A DNA stretch of 64,000 nt from an uncultured Bacilli bacterium (lineage in GTDB: Bacteria; Bacillota_I; Bacilli_A; RF39; UBA660), in NCBI GenBank assembly GCA_934122395.1, contig CAKOWQ010000001.1:1-64000 (forward strand). The letters run 5' to 3'. Each line of letters begins with the position of its first letter. Position 1 is the first letter of the stretch. The translations under genes were made by a program, and so were the position numbers. This document shows positions 33,049-41,627 of the stretch, piece after piece. The notes under the pieces were generated by a model, which searched no databases, was not told the DNA's origin, and saw only the letters and a list, made by a program, of their open reading frames with translations.

Positions 33049-34039
33049 AAATTTATTAAAGTTTAAATTATCTATGATTATAGTAGGAATTGTTATGTTT
33101 ATGGTTATAATTATAGGTATAATTTCAACAGCAACAGGAACAGCGATTGGTTATGAAAATTTGAAAAAACAATCTGAAGAAAAAAGAGGTTCTGTTACAG
33201 TTGCCAATAATTACATTTATACAGAAAGGTATAGAACTCTTTTAAATAGTCATTTAATTAGTGATGGTTATGTGTCTCTTGAAAGATTAGTATTTTATCT
33301 TCAAAGAACACATAATACTTTAGATACAACTACACTTTCATACCAAGAATGGGAACAAGCTTATTTGAATAATTTGAATTCAGAGAAGAAACAGATGATA
33401 CCAATCAAAACAATATGTAAGCAAATAAAAATGGATTCTAATATACCAGAATATACAATAGAAAGTGATACCAATAGTAATGGTGTGTATATAGAAAAAT
33501 TAAATCTTTGTGAAGTGGATAATGTAGATATTACCACTTCACAAGAATATTCTGAAGATTATCCATATTTACCTTTTGTTTTTCCATTAAAGGATTCTTT
33601 TGTGGTTACATCAATGGTATTTGAAATGAGAGATGTTGATTTAGGATTATCAGAAAAAGAACAAGATAGAGTAAACTTTCATAGTGGTTGGGATTTTGGT
33701 GCAAGATTAGGATTACCATTTTATAACATGTGTGAAGGAACAATTAAAAATATTGTAAATACACAGTTTAATGATTTGCCGTACAAAGACTCTGGTAATT
33801 CAGTAGGAAATTATGTAACTATTGCTTGTAATAATGGAATGGAAATAACTTATCATCATATCAAGTCAGACAGTGTGCCTTTGATGTATAGAATTGGAAC
33901 TCCAATTAAAGAAGGTGTATTATTAGGAAATATTTCTACAACTGGACTTAGCACAGGCTCACATTTGCACGTTGGATTAAAGATTAATGGAGAACAAGCA
34001 GACGTCTTGGAATATGTTGATTTTAATTATAAACGATAA
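33041..34039 (+). CDS. membrane-anchored M23 peptidoglycan endopeptidase (VirB1-like role)
   Basis: 332 residues. N-terminal membrane anchor (MIIVGIVMFMVIIIGIISTA), a central region of about 140 residues resembling the first domain of CwlT-type proteins, and a C-terminal LytM/M23 domain with zinc ligands in HSGWDFGA (His, Asp) and SHLHVGL (His-x-His). It would open peptidoglycan for the conjugation channel. Start ATG 33041 overlaps virB4. Followed by ribosome site AAAGGGGG of the next gene. Confidence 0.86.
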   Translation: MLKNLLKFKLSMIIVGIVMFMVIIIGIISTATGTAIGYENLKKQSEEKRGSVTVANNYIYTERYRTLLNSHLISDGYVSLERLVFYLQRTHNTLDTTTLSYQEWEQAYLNNLNSEKKQMIPIKTICKQIKMDSNIPEYTIESDTNSNGVYIEKLNLCEVDNVDITTSQEYSEDYPYLPFVFPLKDSFVVTSMVFEMRDVDLGLSEKEQDRVNFHSGWDFGARLGLPFYNMCEGTIKNIVNTQFNDLPYKDSGNSVGNYVTIACNNGMEITYHHIKSDSVPLMYRIGTPIKEGVLLGNISTTGLSTGSHLHVGLKINGEQADVLEYVDFNYKR

Positions 34040-34051
34040 AAAGGGGGTTAT

Positions 34052-34471
34052 ATGGTTGAAGAATATTTAGAAGAATTAAAAAATGGTAATGAACTAAATG
34101 ATTGTGTTTTAGATTATTATATAGATAGAAAATATAGTAATCCTGATGAACTTATAAGAGATATGGAAGATTTACAAAGATATGGTTGTGTATCAGGAAT
34201 GATAACTGATTTAATTTATTATGACGATACTAATAAGTTTTATGATAACTATAAGGATGATATAAATGAATTGCTTAGTAATTTATTAGATGAATCGGGA
34301 TTATCTATTCAAGAATTTTTTGGAAAAAATTTTGATAATGATGATCCTTTAATTTTGAATTTTTCTAATAAAAATTTATTAGCTTGGTTTGGATTTGAAG
34401 AATCTTCATACAGAATTTATGAAGAAATAAAAGAAAAAATGAAATATAGTGATTTTAATTATGAATGTTAA
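34052..34471 (+). CDS. conserved hypothetical protein (DUF7222-like)
   Basis: 139 residues, strongly acidic. The stretch GCVSGMITDLIYYDDTNKFY is characteristic of a group of short proteins found in conjugative elements and phages that I recall as DUF7222, but the assignment is from memory. No membrane segment. Start ATG 34052 after AAAGGGGG. Confidence 0.55.
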   Translation: MVEEYLEELKNGNELNDCVLDYYIDRKYSNPDELIRDMEDLQRYGCVSGMITDLIYYDDTNKFYDNYKDDINELLSNLLDESGLSIQEFFGKNFDNDDPLILNFSNKNLLAWFGFEESSYRIYEEIKEKMKYSDFNYEC

Positions 34472-34485
34472 GGGGGATTATAAAA

Positions 34486-34836
34486 GTGTATAAAGAAGAT
34501 ATGGGATATAGAATAAAATATCTAAGAAAATATGTTTGTGGTTATTCACAAAGAAGGTTAGCAAAATTAGTTGAAGAAGATATAGAAACAATAAGAATGC
34601 TGGAAGATGGAAGAATTAAAAATCCACAGCCTAGTTTAATATTAAGAATCTCGGGTGTCCTAGATTCTTTTTATATGTATTTTGTTAAGGAAGAGTATGA
34701 AGATGAGTTTTTATACTTTTTAGATTGGGGAACAACAGATTATAATTCAATTTTGTTTTTTAAAAATTTCACAGTTGCATTCAGTGATGCGATAATTAAG
34801 TTGAAACTTTATGATAGGAAAAAATATGAAAGCTAA
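34486..34836 (+). CDS. XRE-family helix-turn-helix protein
   Basis: 116 residues from GTG 34486, twelve bases after AAGGGGG. The N-terminal 60 residues form an HTH (MGYRIKYLRKYVCGYSQRRL then AKLVEEDIETIRMLEDGRIK). The C-terminal half is unrecognised. Probably a regulator of the transfer region. Overlaps the next gene by eleven bases. Confidence 0.68.
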   Translation: MYKEDMGYRIKYLRKYVCGYSQRRLAKLVEEDIETIRMLEDGRIKNPQPSLILRISGVLDSFYMYFVKEEYEDEFLYFLDWGTTDYNSILFFKNFTVAFSDAIIKLKLYDRKKYES

Positions 34837-35536
34837 TGAAACAAAATATGATAAAAACTTTATTTTAAATTCTATAAAAAAACTTGGGCAAAAATATGGA
34901 ATGGATGAAGTATTTAAAGATGTTGTAATATGTTGTGCCTATGCACTCGCTAATAATGCTGATTTTAATGAAAAAAGAGAAAATGAATATTTAAGAATAA
35001 TAAATAAATATTTAGATAATGAAAAAGAAGAATTTCCTAAAATATTAGCTTCATTATTTAATGAATATAATACTACATCAGAACCAATAGATATTCTTGG
35101 AGATGTATATATAGATTTAGGATTGTTAAAAAAAGAAGTAAGTCAGTTTTTTACACCTTTACCAGTTTGCAATCTTATGGCAAAAATAACAATCGATCAA
35201 GAAGATAAGATACAAGAATTAAATAACAAAGGATATATAAGCGTTTTGGATCCAACTTGTGGAAGTGGAAGATTGTTGTATGCTTCATATAATGAATTGT
35301 TAAATCGGAAAGTAGATAATAATAAAATCATTTTAGTTGGTGATGATATTGATTTGACTTGTTGTTGTATAACTTATATACAATTATCATTACTTGGAGC
35401 TAATGCAATAGTACATCATCAAAATTCTTTAACTAGTGATATATATGATACTTTCTATACAGCTACTTATGTATTAAATAAAGAGTTACAACAAAAAATA
35501 ATTGAAAATGAAAAGGGGGAATTGGAATTTGAGTAA
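34826..35536 (+). CDS. N6-adenine methyltransferase-like protein lacking motif IV
   Basis: 236 residues from ATG 34826. EVSQFFTPLPVCNLMAKI and VLDPTCGSGRLLYASYNEL are the N-terminal and SAM-binding (motif I) features of HsdM-type adenine methylases, and LVGDDIDLTCCCITYIQLSLLG is the adjoining motif. The catalytic NPP(Y/F) motif is absent: the chain ends soon after the region where it should be. It probably binds SAM or DNA without methylating, or needs a partner. Such proteins recur in Gram-positive conjugative elements. Anti-restriction is one possible role. Confidence 0.72.
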   Translation: MKANETKYDKNFILNSIKKLGQKYGMDEVFKDVVICCAYALANNADFNEKRENEYLRIINKYLDNEKEEFPKILASLFNEYNTTSEPIDILGDVYIDLGLLKKEVSQFFTPLPVCNLMAKITIDQEDKIQELNNKGYISVLDPTCGSGRLLYASYNELLNRKVDNNKIILVGDDIDLTCCCITYIQLSLLGANAIVHHQNSLTSDIYDTFYTATYVLNKELQQKIIENEKGELEFE

Positions 35537-36248
35537 ATTTGAAGAAAAAATACACAAAGCAGATTTTGGAGAAATAGCTGAGGTCATTGATCCGAAATCT
35601 AAATCAAAGTTAAATACAAAAATGATGTATGTTGCAGGTCAAACACCAAATGGATATTGTTATAAAGATTATAATACTTTTCAAAATGATCCTGATGGAG
35701 TTTGCTATATTGCAGAGTGTAGATTTGGTGATGATATATTGTTTGTTGACTATGTTAATGAAAATAAAGAAAAGTTAATAGCAAGGGGTGTAATATCTAC
35801 TCGTAATTCTATTAAAGATGAAATAAGAGAAGTTTTAAAGCATGATGAATATTATTATAAATATGAATATAATGGCATTGTTCATGCAATTCATTCTAGG
35901 GATTTTGAAGATGGAATTATTGACAATATTGCAAAAACAGTATTTGAAGAAATTGATTGGCAAACATCACAAGCATATACTTCTGAGATTGATTGGTGTG
36001 AAGATATAAATGAATATTATAAGAAAAGACTAAAAAGCATTCTTAATAGTTTTATGGATAATAAATCGGAAAGATGTGAAGAATTATTATGTGCCTGCAT
36101 TAGTTATATAGATGAAAATATAGAAAGTTATACAGAAATGCTTGATACATTTAGAAAATTAGGATTTTCCGAAGAAGAATTAGATTATTTTGAAATTAGA
36201 GATTATAATCTTGAAATGGATTTAGAGGAGCAAGAATATGAACAATAA
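35529..36248 (+). CDS. hypothetical acidic protein (LPD/YodL-like possible)
   Basis: 239 residues from TTG 35529, nine bases after GGGGG. The first 75 residues (ADFGEIAEVIDPKSKSKLN, TPNGYCYKDYNTFQNDPDGV then CYIAE) resemble small domains in ICE proteins rich in tyrosine and aspartate. The C-terminal half is helical and acidic. Overlaps neighbours on both sides. Unknown function. Confidence 0.55.
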   Translation: MSKFEEKIHKADFGEIAEVIDPKSKSKLNTKMMYVAGQTPNGYCYKDYNTFQNDPDGVCYIAECRFGDDILFVDYVNENKEKLIARGVISTRNSIKDEIREVLKHDEYYYKYEYNGIVHAIHSRDFEDGIIDNIAKTVFEEIDWQTSQAYTSEIDWCEDINEYYKKRLKSILNSFMDNKSERCEELLCACISYIDENIESYTEMLDTFRKLGFSEEELDYFEIRDYNLEMDLEEQEYEQ

Positions 36249-36534
36249 TGGCTTTTCAGAATTTGAAGATATATTTAACAAATTAAAAAATAAAAAAATT
36301 GAAGAATTATCTATAAGAGAAATTGGTAAATATTTAATTGTTGCAGAAGAACTTGAATGGGTTGATAACTATATAGGAGATGACAAAGTATTTTATAATT
36401 ACGATAAAAATTTATTGGAAGAACTATCATACAAATTTGAGGATTCTGTTTTTCGCTTAATAAATGAAGAACTATTATACGATAACAATTTGCATACATA
36501 TCCAGATGATTTGGAAGATGGGGTGATAGTATAA
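36238..36534 (+). CDS. hypothetical small acidic protein
   Basis: 98 residues with helical character (EFEDIFNKLKNKKIEELSI). Start ATG 36238 overlaps the previous gene. Its last codons contain the GGGGTGA ribosome site of the next frame. No family recognised. Confidence 0.5.
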   Translation: MNNNGFSEFEDIFNKLKNKKIEELSIREIGKYLIVAEELEWVDNYIGDDKVFYNYDKNLLEELSYKFEDSVFRLINEELLYDNNLHTYPDDLEDGVIV

Positions 36535-36905
36535 ATAATTATAAAATTAATATTGAGGATGTAGAGGTACAAACAGTAGATATAAAAGCAGATACATTTT
36601 GTGATGCTAAAAATATTGTCCGCGATATGTTGGAAAATGGTGAAATAATTATGGGGGAAGGATATTTTGATAGGAAAATATATAATGCCAATAGTAAAAG
36701 ACTAACAGATGATTTAAATATAAACGTGAAATATGATAGTAAAAAACAACGCGTTTATATTACTGATGGTTCTGAAGAAGTATTTGAAGGTTTTTGTTTT
36801 GATGTTGCTGATTTGATATATGAATTTAGAGTTTTTGGTAGGGGACGTCTTGAAGATTTAGAAATGACATGGGATGAACCAAAAAAGGAAGAAATTAGTA
36901 TATGA
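36531..36905 (+). CDS. hypothetical protein, probably starting at ATA
   Basis: The frame is open and protein-like from ATA 36531 (NNYKINIEDVEVQTVDIKAD onward), seven bases after GGGG. The first standard start codon is ATG 36627, which has no ribosome site and would cut off 32 residues of apparently coding sequence. About 124 residues, acidic, alpha/beta. IMGEGYFDRKIYNANSKRL and VYITDGSEEVFEGFCFDVAD are its most distinctive parts. Unknown function; overlaps the primase gene by four bases. Confidence 0.5.
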   Translation: MNNYKINIEDVEVQTVDIKADTFCDAKNIVRDMLENGEIIMGEGYFDRKIYNANSKRLTDDLNINVKYDSKKQRVYITDGSEEVFEGFCFDVADLIYEFRVFGRGRLEDLEMTWDEPKKEEISI

Positions 36906-37861
36906 GTTCGATTTCAGAGTATAAAACTTATTTATGGGATTATCTTCAAAAATACCATAACGTAACTAGTCCAAAGAGATTTTTTCATTGTTTAAATCCT
37001 AATCATATAGATAATAATCCAAGTATGATGTTTACAGATAAATATAATATTTGTAAATGTTTTTCATGTGGTGCTAGTTACGATATTTATGACTTAATTG
37101 GTTTAGATTATGATTTACATAATTTTAAAGAACAATTAGAAAAAGTTCAAGAATTATATTTAGAATATATACCAGTTAAAAAGGAAGTAAAAAAAGATAT
37201 AGATAATAAAGTATATGATTATACAAATTATTACAATAAATGTTTTAAAAATAGATATAGGACAACATATCTAGAGCAAAGAGGGATAACAAGAGAGTTG
37301 ATAGATAAATACAAAATCGGTTATGATGAAGAAAGAAAATTAGTTGTTTTTCCAATTAATAAACATTGTTATTTTGCAAGAAGTGTTGTTAATAATGATA
37401 AGATTAAAAGCAAAGGTAGCAGTGATATATGGAATAAAAGATATATCAAAGAAAATAATCAGCTTGTTTATGTTACTGAAGGTATTATAGATGCTTTATC
37501 TTTAGAAGTAATAGATCCGAATGTTAAGGTAATGAGTATAAATGGGGTTGGTAATATTAACTCACTTGTGTATGCTCTAAAAGAAAATAATTTCAATGGA
37601 ACTATTGGAATTGCTTTTGATAATGATGGTGCTGGTAAAAAGGCGACAGATGAATTAAAAAAGGAATTAGCAAAAATAAATGTTAATTCCTTTTCTACAT
37701 CTATGATAGCTACTTTTGACGATACATCAAAAGTTAAAGATATTAATATGGCTTTAATTAATAACAAAGATTTATTGAAAAGAAATTATGAATATATAAA
37801 CAGTGCATTACTACAATGTATCAATAAAGAAAAAGAGGGTGATGGTATTGAATATCAATAG
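36902..37861 (+). CDS. DNA primase-like protein (CHC2 zinc finger plus Toprim)
   Basis: 319 residues. N-terminal zinc-binding region FFHCLNPNHIDNNPSMMF and CKCFSCGASYDIYDLIG, a linker, then a Toprim domain with VYVTEGIIDALSL (acidic motif) and GIAFDNDGAGKKA (DxD-type). DnaG-like but short. It would prime the complementary strand after conjugative transfer or rolling-circle replication. Overlaps the gene before and after. Confidence 0.82.
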   Translation: MSSISEYKTYLWDYLQKYHNVTSPKRFFHCLNPNHIDNNPSMMFTDKYNICKCFSCGASYDIYDLIGLDYDLHNFKEQLEKVQELYLEYIPVKKEVKKDIDNKVYDYTNYYNKCFKNRYRTTYLEQRGITRELIDKYKIGYDEERKLVVFPINKHCYFARSVVNNDKIKSKGSSDIWNKRYIKENNQLVYVTEGIIDALSLEVIDPNVKVMSINGVGNINSLVYALKENNFNGTIGIAFDNDGAGKKATDELKKELAKINVNSFSTSMIATFDDTSKVKDINMALINNKDLLKRNYEYINSALLQCINKEKEGDGIEYQ

Positions 37862-38315
37862 TGAAGAATTAATCAAAAAAAAGATTGCTGATAAGGATAA
37901 AGTAAAATTAAAATATAAACAAAAATTAAATTCGATTAAGCAACATTATGGAATTGAATTTGATGTTGAACACTTAAAAAATAATGAAGTTGAAAATATA
38001 AGATTTGTAAATTTAAAATATAAAAATGGCTTTGAAAATGTATGTGTAAATTATAATCCTAATAGTAAAAAAATTAGTTATATTGATTATGAATTTACTG
38101 ATACGAGAATTGTAAAAAATACTAAGCATAAAAAATTAGCTGCAACTTTAGAAAAAGATTATAAGTTAAATTTAATAGTTGGTGAAATAGAAAGAGCAAA
38201 TAATGATTATGTAAGGGAATTAGAAGAAATAGATAATTATTATGTAGAATTAGAAAAAAGTGATTCAGAAAAAATTAAAGAATTAGATATTACTAAAAAA
38301 GATAAAAATGAGTAG
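37849..38315 (+). CDS. hypothetical protein with C-terminal coiled coil
   Basis: 155 residues from TTG 37849, nine bases after AGAGGG. Very lysine/glutamate rich, with a helical end (EIERANNDYVRELEEIDNYY). It is the last gene before the putative transfer origin. Unknown function. Confidence 0.5.
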
Positions 38316-38327
38316 TTTTTATATAAT

Positions 38328-38490
38328 GTGCATATCATTTTTTCTTATAAAATAAGGGAATGTAATAAATAGTGCATATCTTTTGCATATTATTATACTC
38401 ATTTTCGCAAGTGCGAAAATAGATTTGCACCTCTTTTGGTAAGGTCAAAGCCTTATAAAATAAGGGTTTTAACTTGCTGGAGGTGCTTAT
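38328..38490 (+). other. candidate origin of transfer (oriT) region
   Basis: The noncoding stretch 38316-38555 lies directly upstream of two auxiliary genes and the relaxase. It holds a perfect inverted repeat attttcgca/tgcgaaaat (38401-38409 and 38412-38420), and a second dyad gcacctc (38427-38433) / gaggtgc (38480-38486). There is a 15-base direct repeat cttataaaataaggg (38344-38358 and 38452-38466), itself a palindrome, and a direct repeat gtgcatatc (38328-38336 and 38372-38380). This matches the place and style of oriT in pLS20-like MobL systems. The nick site is not determinable by eye. Confidence 0.65.
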
Positions 38491-38555
38491 CCCATATCCT
38501 GTTGAAGTTAAATATGTGAAAAATATAGTAATTTAATAGAATTGGAGGGTGAAAA

Positions 38556-38699
38556 ATGAAAGCAATTTTAAATGTGATAATGGTTTTATTATCAATGATA
38601 GCATTGATTTTAGAAAAGAGTTCTTGCTTTGAGATTTTGGTTGTAGGTTTATTATTTATGATCTTATTTGAACTTGAAAAGTTTAGATTAAAAAAATAA
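38556..38699 (+). CDS. very small membrane protein
   Basis: 47 residues from ATG 38556 after GGAGGG. Two hydrophobic stretches (AILNVIMVLLSMIALIL and CFEILVVGLLFMILF) separated by EKSS, with a basic end. Lies between the candidate oriT and the auxiliary relaxosome genes. Unknown function. Confidence 0.55.
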   Translation: MKAILNVIMVLLSMIALILEKSSCFEILVVGLLFMILFELEKFRLKK

Positions 38700-38712
38700 A
38701 AGGGGTGATGAA

Positions 38713-39036
38713 GTGGCTAGATATACGATAAGTATTGATACTAGAATAGAAACATTATTAAATAATTATATGAAAGAAAATAATATTGGTCTTAAAAGTG
38801 TTGCAATAAAAAAGTGTATTGAAGAAGCTACCAATAAAGAAGATTTGAGAATGATTTTAATTGACATAGATAAAAAAATTAATAGATTGCTTTATAGAGA
38901 AAATATAGATAAAAAATTACTTGAACAGTTATTTTGTAATATGGGATTTCCACTAAATGAAAAAATTAAAGATGATACATGCTTAAAAGAGTTTTATAAA
39001 ATTAATAAAGAATATTCAGGAAGATTTGGATTATGA
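38713..39036 (+). CDS. relaxosome auxiliary protein candidate (ribbon-helix-helix type)
   Basis: 107 residues from GTG 38713 after AAGGGGTGATG. The N-terminus ARYTISIDTRIETLLNNYMK fits a ribbon-helix-helix, with a helical C-terminal half. Position between oriT and relaxase equals that of auxiliary genes in pLS20-like elements, whose products bind oriT. Overlaps the next gene by four bases. Confidence 0.6.
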   Translation: MARYTISIDTRIETLLNNYMKENNIGLKSVAIKKCIEEATNKEDLRMILIDIDKKINRLLYRENIDKKLLEQLFCNMGFPLNEKIKDDTCLKEFYKINKEYSGRFGL

Positions 39037-39248
39037 ACAATATAAAAAGAAGTATTATTTTTCCAAAAGAACTGAATTCTATAATTAATGGCATGACAGA
39101 ACGATATTCCTATCAAACTAAAAGTAAATTAATTATAGAACTGCTTGAATTGGGTATTTTGAAATTTAATGAAGATTTAAACAGAAATGCTAAAATAGAT
39201 GAAATATTGAACAAGATTAATTTTTTATTGGAAAAAATGGATAAATAA
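39033..39248 (+). CDS. second relaxosome auxiliary protein candidate
   Basis: 71 residues. KRSIIFPKELNSIINGMTER then KSKLIIELLELGIL again fits a ribbon-helix-helix, followed by a helix (KIDEILNKINFLLEKM). Overlaps both neighbours (ATG in the previous end, its stop in the relaxase start). Confidence 0.6.
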   Translation: MNNIKRSIIFPKELNSIINGMTERYSYQTKSKLIIELLELGILKFNEDLNRNAKIDEILNKINFLLEKMDK

Positions 39249-40723
39249 TGTTTGAAGATTCAAAGGTTGTTTTTATAACACATCCATATTACGCTGTTAA
39301 TAATCCAACCAATAATTTACGAATTTATAAAAAGGCAAAAAACTCTGATAATTGGAGATATATTCAATGCAAATCAAAAGAAGAGTATAGAACTAAACTT
39401 AATGAATATATTACAGGATTTTATGAATATTCAAGAGATAAAGATAAAGCTCATGCTTCCATTAAAAGTTTTTCAAAAACTAAAAGTGATTCACTTTTTG
39501 ACTATTTCATGGGGGGTAAAAAAACAGAAGAAATAATGAAAGAAAATCAGATGAAAAGAGAAGAAATAGCAATGCTAAAAGATGGAACATTTTTAAAGGA
39601 TAAAGATGTACCTTTAATGCAAAAAAGATGGTGTAAGTATGCAGAGAATAGTAATATTCAAATGACAGTTTTATCATTTTATCAAAATTATATAGATGAA
39701 AATATAAATATAAAAGAATTGCAAAAGAAAATTGCAACTGATGTAATACCAAAATTTCTTTCATATTCAGGTTATGAAAATCCAAAAGAAAATTTAGAAT
39801 GGATAGTGGCACTTCATTCTGATAGAGAGAATAACTATCATTTTCATATTTCTTGGATTGAAAAAAATAAATGTTATAAAAACAAAAATGGAAAATTAGA
39901 GCATAGAATTAGACTTAAAATAACTGATGAAGAAAGAAACTTTTTAAAAAGGCAAGCAACACTAACTATTGAAAGAAAAAGATTATATACTCCAACATTA
40001 ATAAAACTTGAAAAAGATTTTGAAGAGTTAAAATCATATTTTAATCCTAAGGATCAAAACTTCACGTTAAAAAATGTATCAGATTTAGAGCTTGAAGAAA
40101 AAATTGTTAGACTTGGGTTTTTATTGAACGAAGTAAGAGGGACCAATAATAAATATATTAAATACAATTCCTTACCTAAAGATGAAATAGGAAACAAAAT
40201 TAGAATATTGACTAAGGAAATAAAGAAAGAAATCTTTAAGGATAAAAGAATTAAGGAAGCAAAGAAAGATATATATATGACTATTGATAAAATAAATAAT
40301 ATTTTATTGGATATAGATAAAAGGAATAATATTTCCAATCTTGGCTTTGAATCTGCAATAGAAAATAAAATGATAAAAGAAAAATTAGATAAAAATGATA
40401 CCTATGTGTATAATGCAATAGTTAATCATGCCTTGTATAATTATAATTATTATAGTAATAAAATTAAAAAAAATAGTTTTTCAGTTGAGGACATTATTAA
40501 TGAGATTGCTTATGAAAATTACAAAAAAGATTATTCATTAAACAAAATTAAAAGTGTTAAAAAACATAAAATTAGCATAATAAAAAATTGTTTATCAGGA
40601 ATGACATATAAGAATAAGATTTTATATGCTTTAGATAGACTTGGATATGAACAAGATCAAGCTGCTGAAAAATTTTATGAAATGTTTGAAGAAAATGGCA
40701 CCGATAAACAATTTAATGATTAA
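39248..40723 (+). CDS. relaxase, MobL-like
   Basis: 491 residues. The metal-binding His cluster is WIVALHSDRENNYHFHISWIE, with a first His-Asp region followed by His-x-His. The N-terminal stretch VVFITHPYYAVNNPTNN provides tyrosines that could attack DNA. The C-terminal half is Lys-rich and helical. The layout fits MobL-type relaxases of Firmicutes elements such as pLS20. It nicks oriT and leads the strand through the coupling protein. Start ATG 39248 overlaps the stop of the auxiliary gene. Confidence 0.82.
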   Translation: MFEDSKVVFITHPYYAVNNPTNNLRIYKKAKNSDNWRYIQCKSKEEYRTKLNEYITGFYEYSRDKDKAHASIKSFSKTKSDSLFDYFMGGKKTEEIMKENQMKREEIAMLKDGTFLKDKDVPLMQKRWCKYAENSNIQMTVLSFYQNYIDENINIKELQKKIATDVIPKFLSYSGYENPKENLEWIVALHSDRENNYHFHISWIEKNKCYKNKNGKLEHRIRLKITDEERNFLKRQATLTIERKRLYTPTLIKLEKDFEELKSYFNPKDQNFTLKNVSDLELEEKIVRLGFLLNEVRGTNNKYIKYNSLPKDEIGNKIRILTKEIKKEIFKDKRIKEAKKDIYMTIDKINNILLDIDKRNNISNLGFESAIENKMIKEKLDKNDTYVYNAIVNHALYNYNYYSNKIKKNSFSVEDIINEIAYENYKKDYSLNKIKSVKKHKISIIKNCLSGMTYKNKILYALDRLGYEQDQAAEKFYEMFEENGTDKQFND

Positions 40724-40758
40724 AACTATATGCTTATTAAGATTATTTATTATTTCTA

Positions 40759-40767
40759 TGATATAAT
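40759..40767 (+). promoter_or_regulatory. extended -10 promoter of the lipoprotein gene
   Basis: TGATATAAT (40759-40767) about 47 bases before the start. No clear -35. Confidence 0.5.
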
Positions 40768-40813
40768 ATATATTGAAAGACAAATAGTAATTTGTTGAAA
40801 TGGAGGATTGATT

Positions 40814-41578
40814 ATGAAAAAGACATTATTTGCTATTTTACTATGTGGGGTTATGATTTTGGGTTTAACGGGGTGCATCAAAGAAAATAATGATGATGAT
40901 AAAAAATCATATGAAAATAATGATGAGTGTTGTGAAGGTTGTATGTGTGGTGATACTATAGAATTATTAAAAACAACTGAAACTGCTTGGACATTAACTA
41001 AAATAGACAGTGAAGGAGAATACAAGTATATTAAAGATTCCTTTATTAATTTTCACGGAACTGGAAAAAATAAATTTGCTTTTTTCAATAACGATAGGGA
41101 AATAAAAGGAGAATTTACAATTAATAAAAATAATGAAATAGTATTAGTATCGAATGATGGCATAAATAATAAAATAACTTGTAAATTAGGTGAAGAAAAA
41201 GATTTAATTGCAGTTATGTATTGTGATAATAATTTTGGTACATTTACATTACAAAAACAAGGAACACTTGAATTGCCAAATATAATAAAGGATACTGTAT
41301 CAAAAACGAAAACAATAAAGATTAAAGGAAAACAATCAATTACAGAAGAACAGAAAATAAATGTATTTTTATCAGTGATAAATAATTCTAAAGTATGGAC
41401 AGGTGCTATAACATTACCATCACCTAAATATGAATTGGAATTATTGGATATTAATAACGATAGTATTGCAAAAATTTTATACAATCCAGAACATTATTTT
41501 ACTATTGAAATAAACGGAAAGAGTTATGAACTAACAAATATTGATAAAAACTCATTGAATACAATACTAGACAAATAA
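40814..41578 (+). CDS. cell-surface lipoprotein, META/DUF-like, Cys-rich N-terminus
   Basis: 254 residues. Signal peptide with lipobox LTGC (Cys at about 19), an Asp/Asn-rich spacer with a cluster CCEGCMCGD, then two beta-rich domains (TAWTLTKIDSEGEYKYIKDS and YELELLDINNDSIAKILY). Start ATG 40814, eight bases after GGAGG. It might be an entry-exclusion or surface lipoprotein of the ICE, as such proteins often lie behind the relaxase. This role is a guess. Confidence 0.65.
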   Translation: MKKTLFAILLCGVMILGLTGCIKENNDDDKKSYENNDECCEGCMCGDTIELLKTTETAWTLTKIDSEGEYKYIKDSFINFHGTGKNKFAFFNNDREIKGEFTINKNNEIVLVSNDGINNKITCKLGEEKDLIAVMYCDNNFGTFTLQKQGTLELPNIIKDTVSKTKTIKIKGKQSITEEQKINVFLSVINNSKVWTGAITLPSPKYELELLDINNDSIAKILYNPEHYFTIEINGKSYELTNIDKNSLNTILDK

Positions 41579-41627
41579 ACAAATTACAATTTATCTAATA
41601 GTTATTATTAAGAAAAGAGGAAATGAT

